Below, piece by piece: positions 28,648 through 37,400 of a stretch of 64,000 bases of DNA. The stretch is from contig JACRJB010000067.1 in NCBI GenBank assembly GCA_016215605.1, positions 1-64,000 of the forward strand. The letters are read 5' to 3'. The notes below the pieces were generated by a model. That model worked only from the letters and a program-made list of their open reading frames with translations. It was not told where the DNA came from and did no database searches. How positions within the stretch are numbered: the first letter of the stretch is position 1; each line of letters opens with the position of its first letter. Source of the stretch: Rhodopseudomonas palustris. GTDB lineage: Bacteria > Pseudomonadota > Alphaproteobacteria > Rhizobiales > Xanthobacteraceae. The position numbers were made by a program, and so were the translations under genes.

Positions 28648-28761
28648 GTCATTCCGGGGCGTGCAGCGAAGCTGCGCGAACCCGGAATCTAGAGGTTGGT
28701 GCAACAGGCCGGATGAACAGCTCGGGATTCCGGGTTCGCGCTGCGCGCGCCCCGGAATGAC
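28648..28761. repeat. palindromic repeat, family A
   Basis: Flanked by GTCATTCCGGGGCG and CGCCCCGGAATGAC-like ends. It fills the gap between the convergent ThDP enzyme and MFS genes and may also act as a terminator. Confidence 0.85.
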
Positions 28762-28770
28762 CGCTCTCGA

Positions 28771-30015
28771 TCAAGGCGTCTCAGCGCCTGCCTCCGCCCC
28801 GCGCAGCCGCGACGCCGCCAGCACCAGCAGGCCTGCGCCGGCCACCGACCAGCACGCCACCGGGGCCCAGTGCAGCATCGGCGCGTAGTCCGGCAGCTTC
28901 TGCAGGCCGCCGGCGACCGCCGCCATCCGCGCGAAGGTCGCCAGCGCCAGCGCCGAGAACACCAGCCCGGTGAGCTTGCCTTCGGCGCCGGTCTGGCCGA
29001 TCGCCAGCGCGGCCGACACCGCGCTCATCAGCATGCATCCCCACGCCGCACCGGCGACGAATTGCGCGACGATCAGCACGTTGAGATGGCCGGCGTATTC
29101 CGCGCCGATCACCGCCAGCGCGCCGAGCAGGCCGGCCGCGCCCATCACGATCAGTCCGCCGCGATGCTTGACCACCTTGCTGGCGGGAAACAGCGCGAGG
29201 TTGAAGCCGATCCAGAACACCGGCATCAGCCATTGCAGATCGTCGGGCCTGGCAAAGCGCAGGAACATCGGCGCGCTGTTCAGGCTGAAGTGCATCTGAT
29301 AGCCGAGCGCGAGCAGCACGATCGCCGCGATGAACAGCACCGGCAGGCGGCCCGCCGCCTTGCCCGGCGCCGGCGTCTTCGCCACCGCCTGCGCGGTCGC
29401 AAGGCCGCGCTCGACCTTCGACAGCGCCAGCGTGACGACCAGCAGCACCACGCTGGAGATCACGAACGGCAGCCGCGCATCGATGCTCTTCATCACCACG
29501 CCGAGATAGGGCGACACTGCGCCGGCGAGGCCGTAGCCGAGCATGGTCAGCGCCGACAGCCACGGCAGCGACGGCCGCGCGCCGTATTTGCCGAGCAGCG
29601 TCAGCGGCGGCGCACGCAGTGCCGAGGACGTCGCGGCCCACACGACGATCAGCGCAATGAAAGCCACCTGCGCCGACGGCCCGCTGGCGGCAACGAACGG
29701 CAAAGCGACGAACGCCGCGCACGAGACCGCCGTGGCGATGCCCACCAGCAGGCCGAGCCGGCCGGCGAGCGCCGTCACCTTGTCGGCTGCGATCCCCATC
29801 GCGGTGTCGGCAACGGTGAAGATCGCCTGGTCGAGCATCAGGATCAGGATCACCGCGCCTGGCGCGATGCCGACTTCGGCGGCGAGCGTCGGCAAGAACA
29901 CCACGTAAATGGTCCAGCACAGTGCGAACAACAATTGCAGCACTGCGATATAGACGCCGGTGCGGTTCACACCGCCAGTGGCGGCGGCATTGTCTTCGAT
30001 CGCCAGGTCGGCCAT
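28771..30015 (-). CDS. MFS transporter, 12 TM
   Basis: A 414-residue very hydrophobic protein with about 12 predicted TM helices in two halves and a charged central loop (about 203-222, KVERGLATAQAVAKTPAPGK). It has MFS character, including a D-x-x-x-G-x-x-A-D-K-type loop after TM2 (DTAMGIAADKVTALAGR). It is convergent with the hpa group and just downstream of nothing on its own strand except alkB at 30073. The transported compound is unknown; an aromatic acid is one possibility from its position next to the hpa genes. Confidence 0.8.
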   Translation of the reverse strand: MADLAIEDNAAATGGVNRTGVYIAVLQLLFALCWTIYVVFLPTLAAEVGIAPGAVILILMLDQAIFTVADTAMGIAADKVTALAGRLGLLVGIATAVSCAAFVALPFVAASGPSAQVAFIALIVVWAATSSALRAPPLTLLGKYGARPSLPWLSALTMLGYGLAGAVSPYLGVVMKSIDARLPFVISSVVLLVVTLALSKVERGLATAQAVAKTPAPGKAAGRLPVLFIAAIVLLALGYQMHFSLNSAPMFLRFARPDDLQWLMPVFWIGFNLALFPASKVVKHRGGLIVMGAAGLLGALAVIGAEYAGHLNVLIVAQFVAGAAWGCMLMSAVSAALAIGQTGAEGKLTGLVFSALALATFARMAAVAGGLQKLPDYAPMLHWAPVACWSVAGAGLLVLAASRLRGAEAGAETP

Positions 30016-30072
30016 GTCCGCTCTCCTCCGGCCAGCATAGACCGGAGTTCCATCGCAGGGAACCGCCTCGCA

Positions 30073-30741
30073 CTACAGCGCTTTGCGGAATGTGAGGTTG
30101 AGACGCTGCCGACCGAGCAGCGGGTGGTCGCCGTCCTTCAGCGTCAGCACGCCGTGATACACCAGCCGCGTCGGCCCGCCCCAGACCAGCACGTCGCCGT
30201 GCCGCAATTCGTAGCGCCGCGGCTTGTCGCTGCGGCTCATGCCGCCGAACTGGAAGATCGCCGGCAGGCCGAGCGACACCGAGACGATCGGCGCGGTGAA
30301 GTCCCGCTCGTCCTTGTCCTGATGCAGCGCCATCTTGGCGCCGGGCGTGTAGCGGTTGATCAGGCAGGCATCCGGCGCAAAGTTCGGGAAGCCTGCGTCC
30401 GTGGCCGCACTGTGCGCAAGGTCACGCAGCACCCCTGGCATCTCGGGCCATGGCTGGCCGTTGGCGGGATCGTGTGTCGCGTAGCGATAGCCGCCGCGAT
30501 CGGTCACCCAGCCTGCACGGCCGCAACTCGTCATCGCCACGCTCATGGTGTGGCCGCCCGGCGTCACCATGTGGCGGAACGGCGCGCGCTGAACCACGGC
30601 GTCGATCGCCGTGATCAGTTCGTGCTGCTGCGATCGCGCGAAGCCGTGCAGCAGCGCCGCGCCGGGCGCGATGTCCTCGCGGCGTGGCCCATCAAACAGA
30701 GTGTCGAACAGATCGGCCGCCACGGGCTGCTTCCCTTGCAT
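30073..30741 (-). CDS. alkB: AlkB, oxidative DNA/RNA dealkylation dioxygenase
   Basis: A 222-residue Fe(II)/2-oxoglutarate dioxygenase that repairs 1-methyladenine and 3-methylcytosine. Iron ligands His140 and Asp142 (LHQDKDE) and His196 (VYHGV), and 2-oxoglutarate-binding Arg213 and Arg219 (RLNLTFR), align with the E. coli enzyme. MSVAMTSCG and GWVTDRGGYRY are also near-identical. The ATG shares one base with the stop of the upstream LysR gene (TGATG), so the two are translationally coupled. The frame extends further upstream inside LysR, which I reject. Confidence 0.93.
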   Translation of the reverse strand: MQGKQPVAADLFDTLFDGPRREDIAPGAALLHGFARSQQHELITAIDAVVQRAPFRHMVTPGGHTMSVAMTSCGRAGWVTDRGGYRYATHDPANGQPWPEMPGVLRDLAHSAATDAGFPNFAPDACLINRYTPGAKMALHQDKDERDFTAPIVSVSLGLPAIFQFGGMSRSDKPRRYELRHGDVLVWGGPTRLVYHGVLTLKDGDHPLLGRQRLNLTFRKAL

Positions 30742-31649
30742 CACGTCGTCGATTTCGCCCCGAACCGCCAGTCGCAGATCTCCGCGGCGAGATCGATGAA
30801 GGCGCGGACCTTGGCGGACAGCAGCCGCGAGGTCGGATAGACGATTGCGATCGGCATCGGCGGCACTTCGTAGTCCGCCAGCACGATCTGCAATCGCCCG
30901 TCCCGGATCGCCTCTGCGGCCTGATACGCGAGCACGCGCGTCAGCCCGCCGCCGCGCTCGGCGTGCAGGATCGCAGCGTCGGCGACGTTGGTGGTGAAAC
31001 GCGGGGTGCAGGGCACGCGAAGGTCGCGGCCACCGACGACGAAACGCCATGTCACCGCCGGCGTCGTTGCGCCGAAGTGAATCGTGTCGTGCGCGGCGAC
31101 CTCGGACGGCGCCACCGGCGTGCCGCGGGCCGCCAGATAGTCCGGCGACGCGACCACGATGCGCCGCATCGCGCCGAACTGCCGCGCCACCAGACTGGAA
31201 TCGGCGAGCTGTCCAATCCGGACCGCGCAATCGACGCCGTCCTCGACCAGGTTGATCATCAGATCGGACAACCGCAATTCGCCGGCGACGTCCGGATAGC
31301 GCTTCAGATAATCCGACAGCAGCGGCGCGACGTGTTGCCGGCCGAATCCGACCGGCGCCGACACCACCAGCCGCCCCGACGGTTCGAGGCGCTCGGCGGA
31401 GGCCGAGGCGTCGGCCTCCGCGAGGTCGGCCAGGATCTGCTTCACCCGCTCCAGGTAGCGCGCGCCGACGTCGGTCAGTGCCACCGACCGCGTCGTTCGC
31501 TGCAGCAGCCGGGCGCCGACGCGCTCCTCCAGCGCGGCCACCAGGCGCGTGACAGCGGAAGGCGACAGCCCGAGCTTGCGCGCCGCCGGCGCGAACCCTT
31601 GCAGGTCGGCGACCGCGACGAAGGCAGTCATGGCATCCAGGCGATCCAT
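30741..31649 (-). CDS. LysR-family transcriptional regulator
   Basis: A 302-residue LysR protein with an N-terminal winged helix (about 1-60: FVAVADLQGFAPAARKLGLSPSAVTRLVAALEE) and a substrate-binding-like effector domain. It is divergent from a PPOX-type flavoprotein gene and its stop overlaps the alkB start by one base. LysR proteins usually control the divergent neighbour, so its main target may be the gene at 31758, with alkB carried along. The effector is unknown. Confidence 0.9.
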   Translation of the reverse strand: MDRLDAMTAFVAVADLQGFAPAARKLGLSPSAVTRLVAALEERVGARLLQRTTRSVALTDVGARYLERVKQILADLAEADASASAERLEPSGRLVVSAPVGFGRQHVAPLLSDYLKRYPDVAGELRLSDLMINLVEDGVDCAVRIGQLADSSLVARQFGAMRRIVVASPDYLAARGTPVAPSEVAAHDTIHFGATTPAVTWRFVVGGRDLRVPCTPRFTTNVADAAILHAERGGGLTRVLAYQAAEAIRDGRLQIVLADYEVPPMPIAIVYPTSRLLSAKVRAFIDLAAEICDWRFGAKSTT

Positions 31650-31669
31650 CCGACTATTTCATCAGAGGC

Positions 31670-31699
31670 AACAATGAAGTGTCAATTCCACCGATTGTT
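31670..31699. promoter_or_regulatory. possible LysR operator in divergent region
   Basis: Inverted hexamers AACAAT (31670-31675) and ATTGTT (31694-31699) separated by 18 nt lie between the LysR gene and the PPOX gene. Position is right for a LysR site, but the classic T-N11-A form is not clear. Confidence 0.35.
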
Positions 31700-31757
31700 C
31701 CACCGTTATGCAATGCGCATCTCTACCGCCTGAACCCAAGTCAGGCAGGAGGTTTCG

Positions 31758-32375
31758 ATGACCAACGCGCTCCATGTCGCCAGCGACATCGCCTTCACCC
31801 CGCAGGTGAAGGCGATCCAGGCCCGCAAGGGGTCGCGCGGCGCCTATGCCCGGGTCGAACAGAATGGCGGCTGGCGGACCGAGATCGACCCCGACCTCGC
31901 CGCCTTCCTCGGCGCGCAGACCAGTTTTCTGCTCGCCACCGCCAGCGCCGACGGCCAACCTTATGTCCAGCACCGCGGCGGCCCGGCCGGTTTCCTTCAC
32001 GTGCTCGACCGGCGGACCCTCGGCTTCGCCGACTTTACCGGCAACAAGCAGTTCATCACCCAGGGCAATCTCGCCGAGAATCCGAAGGCCTACATCTTCG
32101 TCATCGACTACGCCCACCGCCGCCGGATCAAGATCTGGGGCCGGGCGCGTGTGATCGAGGACGACCCGGCGCTGATCGCGCAACTGATGCCGCAGGGCTA
32201 CAAGGCGCGGCCGGAGCAGGCGATCCTGTTCGAGGTCGAGGCGTGGGACAGCAACTGCCCGCAGCACATCCCGCAGAAGTTCGACGCCGGCGACGTCGCC
32301 GCGGCGCTGGCGGCGCGCGATGCGCGGATCGCCGAACTGGAAGCCGCATTGGCCGCGGCGCATCGGCCGGAATGA
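31758..32375 (+). CDS. pyridoxamine 5'-phosphate oxidase-like flavoprotein
   Basis: A 205-residue protein with a split-barrel FMN-binding (PPOX) domain, about residues 40-160 (FLLATASADGQPYVQHRGG, FADFTGNKQFITQGNLAENPKAYIFVIDY, RRRIKIWGRARVIED). A short C-terminal coiled-coil-like tail follows (AALAARDARIAELEAALAAA). AGGAGG precedes the ATG. Such proteins bind FMN or F420 or degrade heme-like compounds, but many are uncharacterised. It is divergent from a LysR gene that probably controls it. Confidence 0.85.
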   Translation: MTNALHVASDIAFTPQVKAIQARKGSRGAYARVEQNGGWRTEIDPDLAAFLGAQTSFLLATASADGQPYVQHRGGPAGFLHVLDRRTLGFADFTGNKQFITQGNLAENPKAYIFVIDYAHRRRIKIWGRARVIEDDPALIAQLMPQGYKARPEQAILFEVEAWDSNCPQHIPQKFDAGDVAAALAARDARIAELEAALAAAHRPE

Positions 32376-32434
32376 TCAGGCCGGTCCGGCGCAATGCCGT
32401 TTCGCGCCGGGCCGCATCGGGCTAAAGCGGAGCG

Positions 32435-32779
32435 ATGAGCAGCCCCGCCCCGATCGAACCGATGAGCCCGTGCCAGAGCTGCGGCGCCTGCTGCGCCTAT
32501 TCGGCGAACTGGCCGCGCTTCACGGTGGAGGACGACGAGGCGCTCGACGCGATCCCGGCGGAGCTCGTCAACGATCGGCTGAGCGGGATGCGCTGCGACG
32601 GCGAGCGCTGCTGCGCGCTGAGCGGCACGATCGGGCAAGCCACCGCCTGCACGATCTACACCCTGCGGCCGGAGGTGTGCCGCGAGTGCCAGCCCGGTGA
32701 TCCGGAATGCGCGATGGCGCGGCGCCGGCACAAGCTGCCGCCGCTTCCAAGCGGCGACCCGGCCGGACCAGCGGATTAG
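32435..32779 (+). CDS. YkgJ-family cysteine-cluster protein
   Basis: A 114-residue protein with the CxxCxxCC N-terminal cluster (CQSCGACC, Cys13-Cys20) and more Cys near CDGERCCALSG, ACTIYTLRPEVCRECQPGDPEC. The family is thought to bind zinc or an iron-sulfur cluster, function unknown. It follows the PPOX gene by 59 nt on the same strand. Its stop overlaps that of the convergent gene at 32776 by four bases. Confidence 0.85.
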   Translation: MSSPAPIEPMSPCQSCGACCAYSANWPRFTVEDDEALDAIPAELVNDRLSGMRCDGERCCALSGTIGQATACTIYTLRPEVCRECQPGDPECAMARRRHKLPPLPSGDPAGPAD

Positions 32780-33195
32780 TTCGACGGTGCGGCCGCAGCG
32801 GGCGCGATCTCGTCGTCCTCGACCTCGTCCTGATCGAGCGGCGCGATGCTCGACAGCGGCTTGGTCGATAGCGTGATCGCCTTGCGATGGCTGTAGGCGG
32901 CGGGCGTCCGATGCCGTGGCGCCGCCGCTTCACGCGACAGCGACACCAGCACGGAACCGACCCGGCCGCCATGGCGGATCAGATCGCGCTCGTCGCAGCT
33001 CGCAGCGATCGTCAGCGCCAGCGCATGCAGATGCGCGCGGCGATAACAGAACAAAGCGAGTTGGGCACGAACGTCGGAAGAGACACTTTCCACCAGCGCC
33101 GGCAGACCGTTCTCGTTGGCGCGATACATCGCACCGAGGAGATCGTCCCGGACCGGGCAGTGGTCGTTTTCGAAGGCTTCACGGCTCGACAACAT
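32776..33195 (-). CDS. hypothetical protein, 139 aa
   Basis: An unrecognised, probably cytoplasmic protein without signal peptide or TM. I start at the ATG at 33195 (MLSSREAFENDH) because GGAG lies about 8 nt upstream; an earlier in-frame start exists at 33252. The N-terminal ~90 residues look helical (LALFCYRRAHLHALALTIAASC), followed by a Ser/Ala/acidic tail (DQDEVEDDEIAPAAAAPSN). A weak EcfG-like promoter (GGAAA-N16-CGTT, minus strand, 33302-33326) lies about 105 nt upstream. Function unknown. Confidence 0.65.
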   Translation of the reverse strand: MLSSREAFENDHCPVRDDLLGAMYRANENGLPALVESVSSDVRAQLALFCYRRAHLHALALTIAASCDERDLIRHGGRVGSVLVSLSREAAAPRHRTPAAYSHRKAITLSTKPLSSIAPLDQDEVEDDEIAPAAAAPSN

Positions 33196-33424
33196 CGGCG
33201 TTACTCCGAGGCGATTGATCGTGAGGATGCGGCCGAATTTGTTAATGACCACTTAACTATGGCTTCTGATACCTCCGATAGGGCTTGCGCGAATCGCATG
33301 GAACGAAAACGCGATCAGGTTTTTCCAGTCGCCGGGTTGTGATCACTTCGCCGCCGCAATCGGAGTTAATATTGTGCTTCTTCGAAGAAGGATTGCAGTT
33401 CACCGGTCACCACGGAGATTTCAG

Positions 33425-33805
33425 ATGAGTGATCCCGTGACGTTGTTCCCCAATCTGATGCCCGCAGCCCGCAGCTACGCCCCCGTCGGGGTGAAATTCT
33501 GGGAGGGCGAGGAAACCATTCTGGCAGGCATGAAGGAATTCGCCGACGGCTGGTTCGAGCGCCGGCGGATTGGAACCCACGCCGCCCTCGAAACAGCCCG
33601 CCGCATCGGCGAGGCGGCAACTCCGATCGACGTGGTCCGCGAGTATCAGGACTGGCTCGCCGGCGCGGCGTCGCGGTTGCTGGAAGACGGCATGGCGTTT
33701 CAGCAGCAGGTCATGAAGGCCAACGCCCGTCTGGCCCCGCATCTGCCCCACGCCGAAAAGGCCGATCCGGCCCCGTCGGAAGCGGACAGTCGGCTCAGCG
33801 CCTGA
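33425..33805 (+). CDS. phasin-family protein
   Basis: A 126-residue, mainly helical protein resembling the phasin_2 family (FWEGEETILAGMKEFADGWFERR, ETARRIGEAATPIDVVREYQDWLAGAASRLLEDG). Phasins coat polyhydroxyalkanoate granules. The GGAG site before the ATG at 33425 fixes the start. A hairpin followed by a T-rich stretch lies just after the stop. No PHA synthase is nearby in this window. Confidence 0.75.
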   Translation: MSDPVTLFPNLMPAARSYAPVGVKFWEGEETILAGMKEFADGWFERRRIGTHAALETARRIGEAATPIDVVREYQDWLAGAASRLLEDGMAFQQQVMKANARLAPHLPHAEKADPAPSEADSRLSA

Positions 33806-33851
33806 CCGGCACGACCTGTATCGGATTGATCACTTACGCGGGAGCTATCTG

Positions 33852-33883
33852 GCGCGCACCGAGATTGGTGCGCGCTTGTTTCT
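33852..33883 (+). terminator. rho-independent terminator of phasin gene
   Basis: Perfect 9-bp arms GCGCGCACC / GGTGCGCGC with a 6-nt loop, followed by TTGTTTCT, 46 nt after the phasin stop. Confidence 0.75.
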
Positions 33884-34039
33884 CGCGCCCGTCGGATCTG
33901 CCCGGTACGGCTTGGCAGATCAGGACCGCCGGACTGATCAGCGGCGACAGGCAATCGATCCACGGCATCCGTTTCGCCGCCTCAACCGCCATACGCATGA
34001 GCCCGCATTGTCACTCGGGCCGCAAAGCTGTCCGATCGC

Positions 34040-34450
34040 CTACGGGTTCGCGGCCAGCACCACCGACAGGCCGAAGCCGGTGAGATGATGCAACGCCTGA
34101 TCGGTGCCGATCAGCCACCAGAACCATTTGTTCTCGGAGGTGACGTTGCCGGTCGCCACGATGAATCCCTTGGTGCGATCAATCGCGAGATGAATGACGA
34201 AATCGATCAGCCCGATGAACCAGTAGCGCGGCGCCAGGACCAGCATCACCGCGGTGGTGAGCACCAGATGCACCGCGCAATGCGCCAGCAGCGGCAGCGC
34301 CCATCCGGTCTTCTTGTCCTTGCCGAGCGCCATCCAGGCGTTCTGCAGATAGAAATCGGCGAGTACGTGCTTGATGGTGAGTACCAGCATCCATCCGGTG
34401 AGCGCACCAACGGCGACCGTCGACGACAATTGAGGAAGGATCAAGCTCAC
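34040..34450 (-). CDS. DUF3307-like membrane protein
   Basis: About 136 residues from a GTG at 34450; an alternative start at 34543 gives 167. It has about three to four TM segments and resembles DUF3307 proteins in LTIKHVLADFYLQNAWMA, LLAHCAVHLVLTTAVML, IDFVIHLAIDRTKG and the C-terminal WWLIGTDQALHHLTGFGLSVVLA. His and Asp residues buried in helices are a family hallmark. Function is unknown. It stands alone on the minus strand; the exact start is uncertain. Confidence 0.75.
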   Translation of the reverse strand: MSLILPQLSSTVAVGALTGWMLVLTIKHVLADFYLQNAWMALGKDKKTGWALPLLAHCAVHLVLTTAVMLVLAPRYWFIGLIDFVIHLAIDRTKGFIVATGNVTSENKWFWWLIGTDQALHHLTGFGLSVVLAANP

Positions 34451-34669
34451 GCCCTTCGCCTGGGCCCGACGGGACCATACCCAACACGAATCGGCGGTGC
34501 GCCGCTCGATGTCTTGCGGATCTCCCGTGCGAGCGCTGAGCATCGCAACCGGTCAGGACCGACCAGTGCTCCTTTATGACATTTTCGGTTCCGGAATGCA
34601 CGTGGCGGAAACGGCGGACGCGAACGCCTGGGGATTCTCCCGGTAGCCGGGCATCCAAGGCGTTCACCT

Positions 34670-35557
34670 TCAGGGCATCGCCGACGCCGGCATCGTGTCG
34701 GCGCTGGCCCGGGTCCGGATGGCGGCGATGGCGCGCTTCAGCGCGGTCTGCCGGCGGTCGGGCTGCGCCGCCGCGCGGGCCTCGGCGATCGCCGCCGGCA
34801 GATCGTCGAGCGCCAGCGTGCCGGCGAACACCGGCTTGACCAGGCTGTCGATGATCAGCGTCCAGTTCGCCATGCCGTGCCGGTAGGTGTCGCCATAGCC
34901 GCGGATCATGGTGGCGCTCTGCACGATCGTCCACACCGCCTCCGGCCGTTTGGCGAGGCAGCGGTCGATCATGTGCAGCCAGCGCTCGACCCAGACCCGC
35001 TCCTGGCCGTAGCGGATCGACAACATCCGCCAGCGCCGCAACCACGCCTCGACCCGCAGCCGGCGGATGCCGAACCAGCCGGTGGCGTTGAAGCGCATCT
35101 TCAGGTGCATGTGCTGCCAACCCAGCTTGCCGAGCACCCTGAGGATCGGATTGGCGACCACGATCGGCAGCGACGACACCATTTCGTCGACGCGAAACCG
35201 GCATTTGCGATCGACCCGGACGGCGGCGACGCCATCGGGACCGACCGCCGCCTCGATCAAGGCGAGCTGCGCGAGCCGGATCGGATCCTCGTAGGTCATC
35301 CGCATCGTCATCAGCTGCGCGATCTCGATCAGCAGGTCGTCGTCGACATCGCGGCGCCTGGCGAAGCGGCCGATCCGGTCGAGATACAGCCGCGCATAGC
35401 GCCGGCCCTGATAGAAGACCAATTGCTCGACCGCGTCGCGGACCACCAGCTCGACCGCAGAGGACAAGCCGTCCGGCAGCGTCAGCGGCACGACGCGATC
35501 GCGCTCACCGATGATCTCGGCGAGCGTGGTGCGCAGCGCGTCGATATAGCCTGTCAC
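34670..35557 (-). CDS. stand-alone domain resembling the C-terminus (DUF6537-like) of indolepyruvate oxidoreductase beta subunit
   Basis: A 295-residue protein without TM or signal. Its pattern (FYQGRRYARLYLDRIGRF, IAQLMTMRMTYEDPIRLAQLAL, RVDEMVSSLP, WLRRWRMLSIRYGQER, IRGYGDTYRHGMANW) closely recalls the C-terminal region of IorB-type indolepyruvate ferredoxin oxidoreductase beta proteins, from memory of that family. Here it occurs alone, without the gamma-type catalytic domain. It follows a membrane cyclic-nucleotide-binding protein by 21 nt on the same strand, so the two are probably co-transcribed. No iorA is visible. Function unknown. Confidence 0.65.
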   Translation of the reverse strand: MTGYIDALRTTLAEIIGERDRVVPLTLPDGLSSAVELVVRDAVEQLVFYQGRRYARLYLDRIGRFARRRDVDDDLLIEIAQLMTMRMTYEDPIRLAQLALIEAAVGPDGVAAVRVDRKCRFRVDEMVSSLPIVVANPILRVLGKLGWQHMHLKMRFNATGWFGIRRLRVEAWLRRWRMLSIRYGQERVWVERWLHMIDRCLAKRPEAVWTIVQSATMIRGYGDTYRHGMANWTLIIDSLVKPVFAGTLALDDLPAAIAEARAAAQPDRRQTALKRAIAAIRTRASADTMPASAMP

Positions 35558-35578
35558 CGTCCCGGCCCTCGCCCGACC

Positions 35579-36253
35579 CTACGCCGTGTCGCCGATGACC
35601 TGGGCCGGCACCGGCACGTGCGCCTGCGCCAGCCGGGCTTCCAGCGTCTCGATGTTCTGGAACAGCCGGGCGCTGGCGAGCCGCAGGAAATAGAAGCCGA
35701 ACTCCGGATTCTGCACGTAGAGCTCCTCGACCTGGCGATAGCTGACGCCGAGCACGACGCCGGCCTCGATGCATTCCAGCGTCTGCGTCCGGGTGTTCGA
35801 CGGCGACAGCATGCCGAGTTCGCCGACGATCGCACCGACCGGCAGCTCGATCCCGGACTCGACGAGCCGGAAGCGACCGCTGACGATGTAGTACATGTGC
35901 TCGGCCTTCTCGTCCTTGTAGAACAGCTCTTCGCCGGCCTTGCACTTGCGCTCGGTCATGAACGGCTTCAGCCATTCCATCGACAGATCGCTGTTGACCG
36001 ACTTCTTCACGTCGCGGACGAGCTGCAGCATCTGGTGCAGCCGCCAGACATTGAGCGGCAACAGCACCGCGTGCAGCGCCATGGTCGGATAGTTGTGGGT
36101 CGGGATCGACACCACGATCAGCAGCATATTGGCCATGATGCCGAACACGCGCAGCGGGATCATCGTCCGCATCGTCGCGGTCGCGACCACGAAGATCGTG
36201 GCGAACAGACTGCCCGCGGTGCCGGCATGCTGAGCGATATGGGACATATCCAT
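35579..36253 (-). CDS. membrane protein with cyclic nucleotide-binding domain (Popeye-like layout)
   Basis: A 224-residue protein with about three hydrophobic segments in residues 8-75 (ATIFVVATATMRTM, VFGIMANMLLIVVSI, ALHAVLLPLNVW) followed by a cyclic nucleotide-binding domain (about 98-205), with ELFYKDEKAEHMYYIVSGRFRL, IVGELGMLSPSNTRTQTLEC and VSYRQVEEL. The canonical Arg of the phosphate-binding cassette (R-A in cAMP binders) is not clearly kept. The TM + CNB order is like Popeye-domain proteins. The ATG at 36253 is chosen after an AGG site; a longer start at 36295 is possible. It is probably in an operon with the DUF6537-like gene. Confidence 0.78.
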   Translation of the reverse strand: MDMSHIAQHAGTAGSLFATIFVVATATMRTMIPLRVFGIMANMLLIVVSIPTHNYPTMALHAVLLPLNVWRLHQMLQLVRDVKKSVNSDLSMEWLKPFMTERKCKAGEELFYKDEKAEHMYYIVSGRFRLVESGIELPVGAIVGELGMLSPSNTRTQTLECIEAGVVLGVSYRQVEELYVQNPEFGFYFLRLASARLFQNIETLEARLAQAHVPVPAQVIGDTA

Positions 36254-36559
36254 GGGGCCAACCTGTCTTCGAGAACCGGATCGTGACGCCGGCATGCGCA
36301 GCGGACACCACCGGCGGACGGAAACCGAGCCGCTGCGGGATGTCCTGGATACACGTTGAAGCAGACGGGATTATAAACAATCCGGCGCACGGAACGCCAC
36401 CGCGGCCGGCCGTGGCCCGACCGCAGGATGATTGACCGCCGGGGTCGGCGCAGGCAGTTTGCGCGCCGATCGCCCCACCGGACGGCCCCTCGGCAGGCGA
36501 GCCGCATGCAGCGACGCGGTTCCCGCGGAGCGCCCTCTCGAGCTTCCTGGAGTTTTCCC
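36254..36559. other. 306-bp divergent intergenic region
   Basis: Lies between the CNB membrane protein (minus) and an enoyl-CoA hydratase-like gene (plus). I see no repeat, terminator or clear promoter in it. Confidence 0.4.
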
Positions 36560-37342
36560 ATGTCGGACGCGGACAGCGCCAGCCCGCCGGTTCTCTCGAT
36601 CGACGGCGCCCGCGCCACGATCCGGCTGAACCGTCCGAAACATCTCAACCGGCTGCAACCGGACGACCTCGCGGCGTTGCTGGCGCAGTTCGAGCGAATC
36701 GACAACGACCCGTCGGTCCGTGTGCTGGTGCTGACCGGCACCGGGCGGGCGTTCTCGGCCGGCTTCGACCTCGGCAAGGTCGCCGAACGCGCCGCCAGCG
36801 AGGTCGAAGGCGAGTCCTCCGGATCGGCGTTCGAGGCGGTCGCCAACCGGCTGGAAGATCTGCGGGTGCCGACGATCTGCCGGCTCAATGGCGGCGTCTA
36901 TGGCGGTTCGACCGATCTGGCGCTGGCCTGCGACTTCCGCATCGGCGTCGACACCGCCGAGATGTTCATGCCGGCCGCGCGGCTGGGGCTGCACTACTAT
37001 CCGAGCGGCATCAAGCGCTACGTCACCCGCCTCGGCATCGACAACGCCAAGCGGCTGTTCCTGACGGCACAGCGGATCGACGCCGCCGAGATGCTGCGGA
37101 TCGGCTATCTCACCGCGATGACGACGATGGAACGGCTCGACCGTGAGGTCGACGCGCTGGCGACGACCCTCGCCGGCAACGCGCCGAGCGCCGTCGCCGG
37201 GATGAAGCGCGCGATCAACGAATTCGCGCGGCAGGCCTTCGACGAGCAGGCCGCCGACACCCGCGCCCGCGCCTCGATGCGCGGCGATGAAATCAAGGAA
37301 GGCATCGCCGCGTTCGCGGAGAAACGCGCGCCGCAGTTTTGA
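36560..37342 (+). CDS. enoyl-CoA hydratase/isomerase (crotonase) family protein
   Basis: A 260-residue crotonase-fold protein (GRAFSAGFDLGK, oxyanion-hole region CRLNGGVYGGSTDLALACDFRIG). The first catalytic Glu of crotonase (in GG-C-E-L-A) is Asp here (GSTDLA), and the second Glu position (usually PE) reads ARLGLHYYPSG. It may therefore catalyse an isomerase, hydrolase or other crotonase-type reaction rather than standard hydration. GGAG precedes the ATG at 36560. It is followed by a family-A repeat and a convergent nitroreductase. Confidence 0.85.
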   Translation: MSDADSASPPVLSIDGARATIRLNRPKHLNRLQPDDLAALLAQFERIDNDPSVRVLVLTGTGRAFSAGFDLGKVAERAASEVEGESSGSAFEAVANRLEDLRVPTICRLNGGVYGGSTDLALACDFRIGVDTAEMFMPAARLGLHYYPSGIKRYVTRLGIDNAKRLFLTAQRIDAAEMLRIGYLTAMTTMERLDREVDALATTLAGNAPSAVAGMKRAINEFARQAFDEQAADTRARASMRGDEIKEGIAAFAEKRAPQF

Positions 37343-37400
37343 AAGCCGCCGGGTTCGCGTATCACGCCAGAGCGCGAGGCCACCCTTGACATCAGCGTTC

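Noticed and set aside
30742-31230. Longer AlkB starting inside the LysR gene
   Set aside because: The extra N-terminus is out-of-frame LysR sequence, and the ATG at 30741 gives the expected family length.
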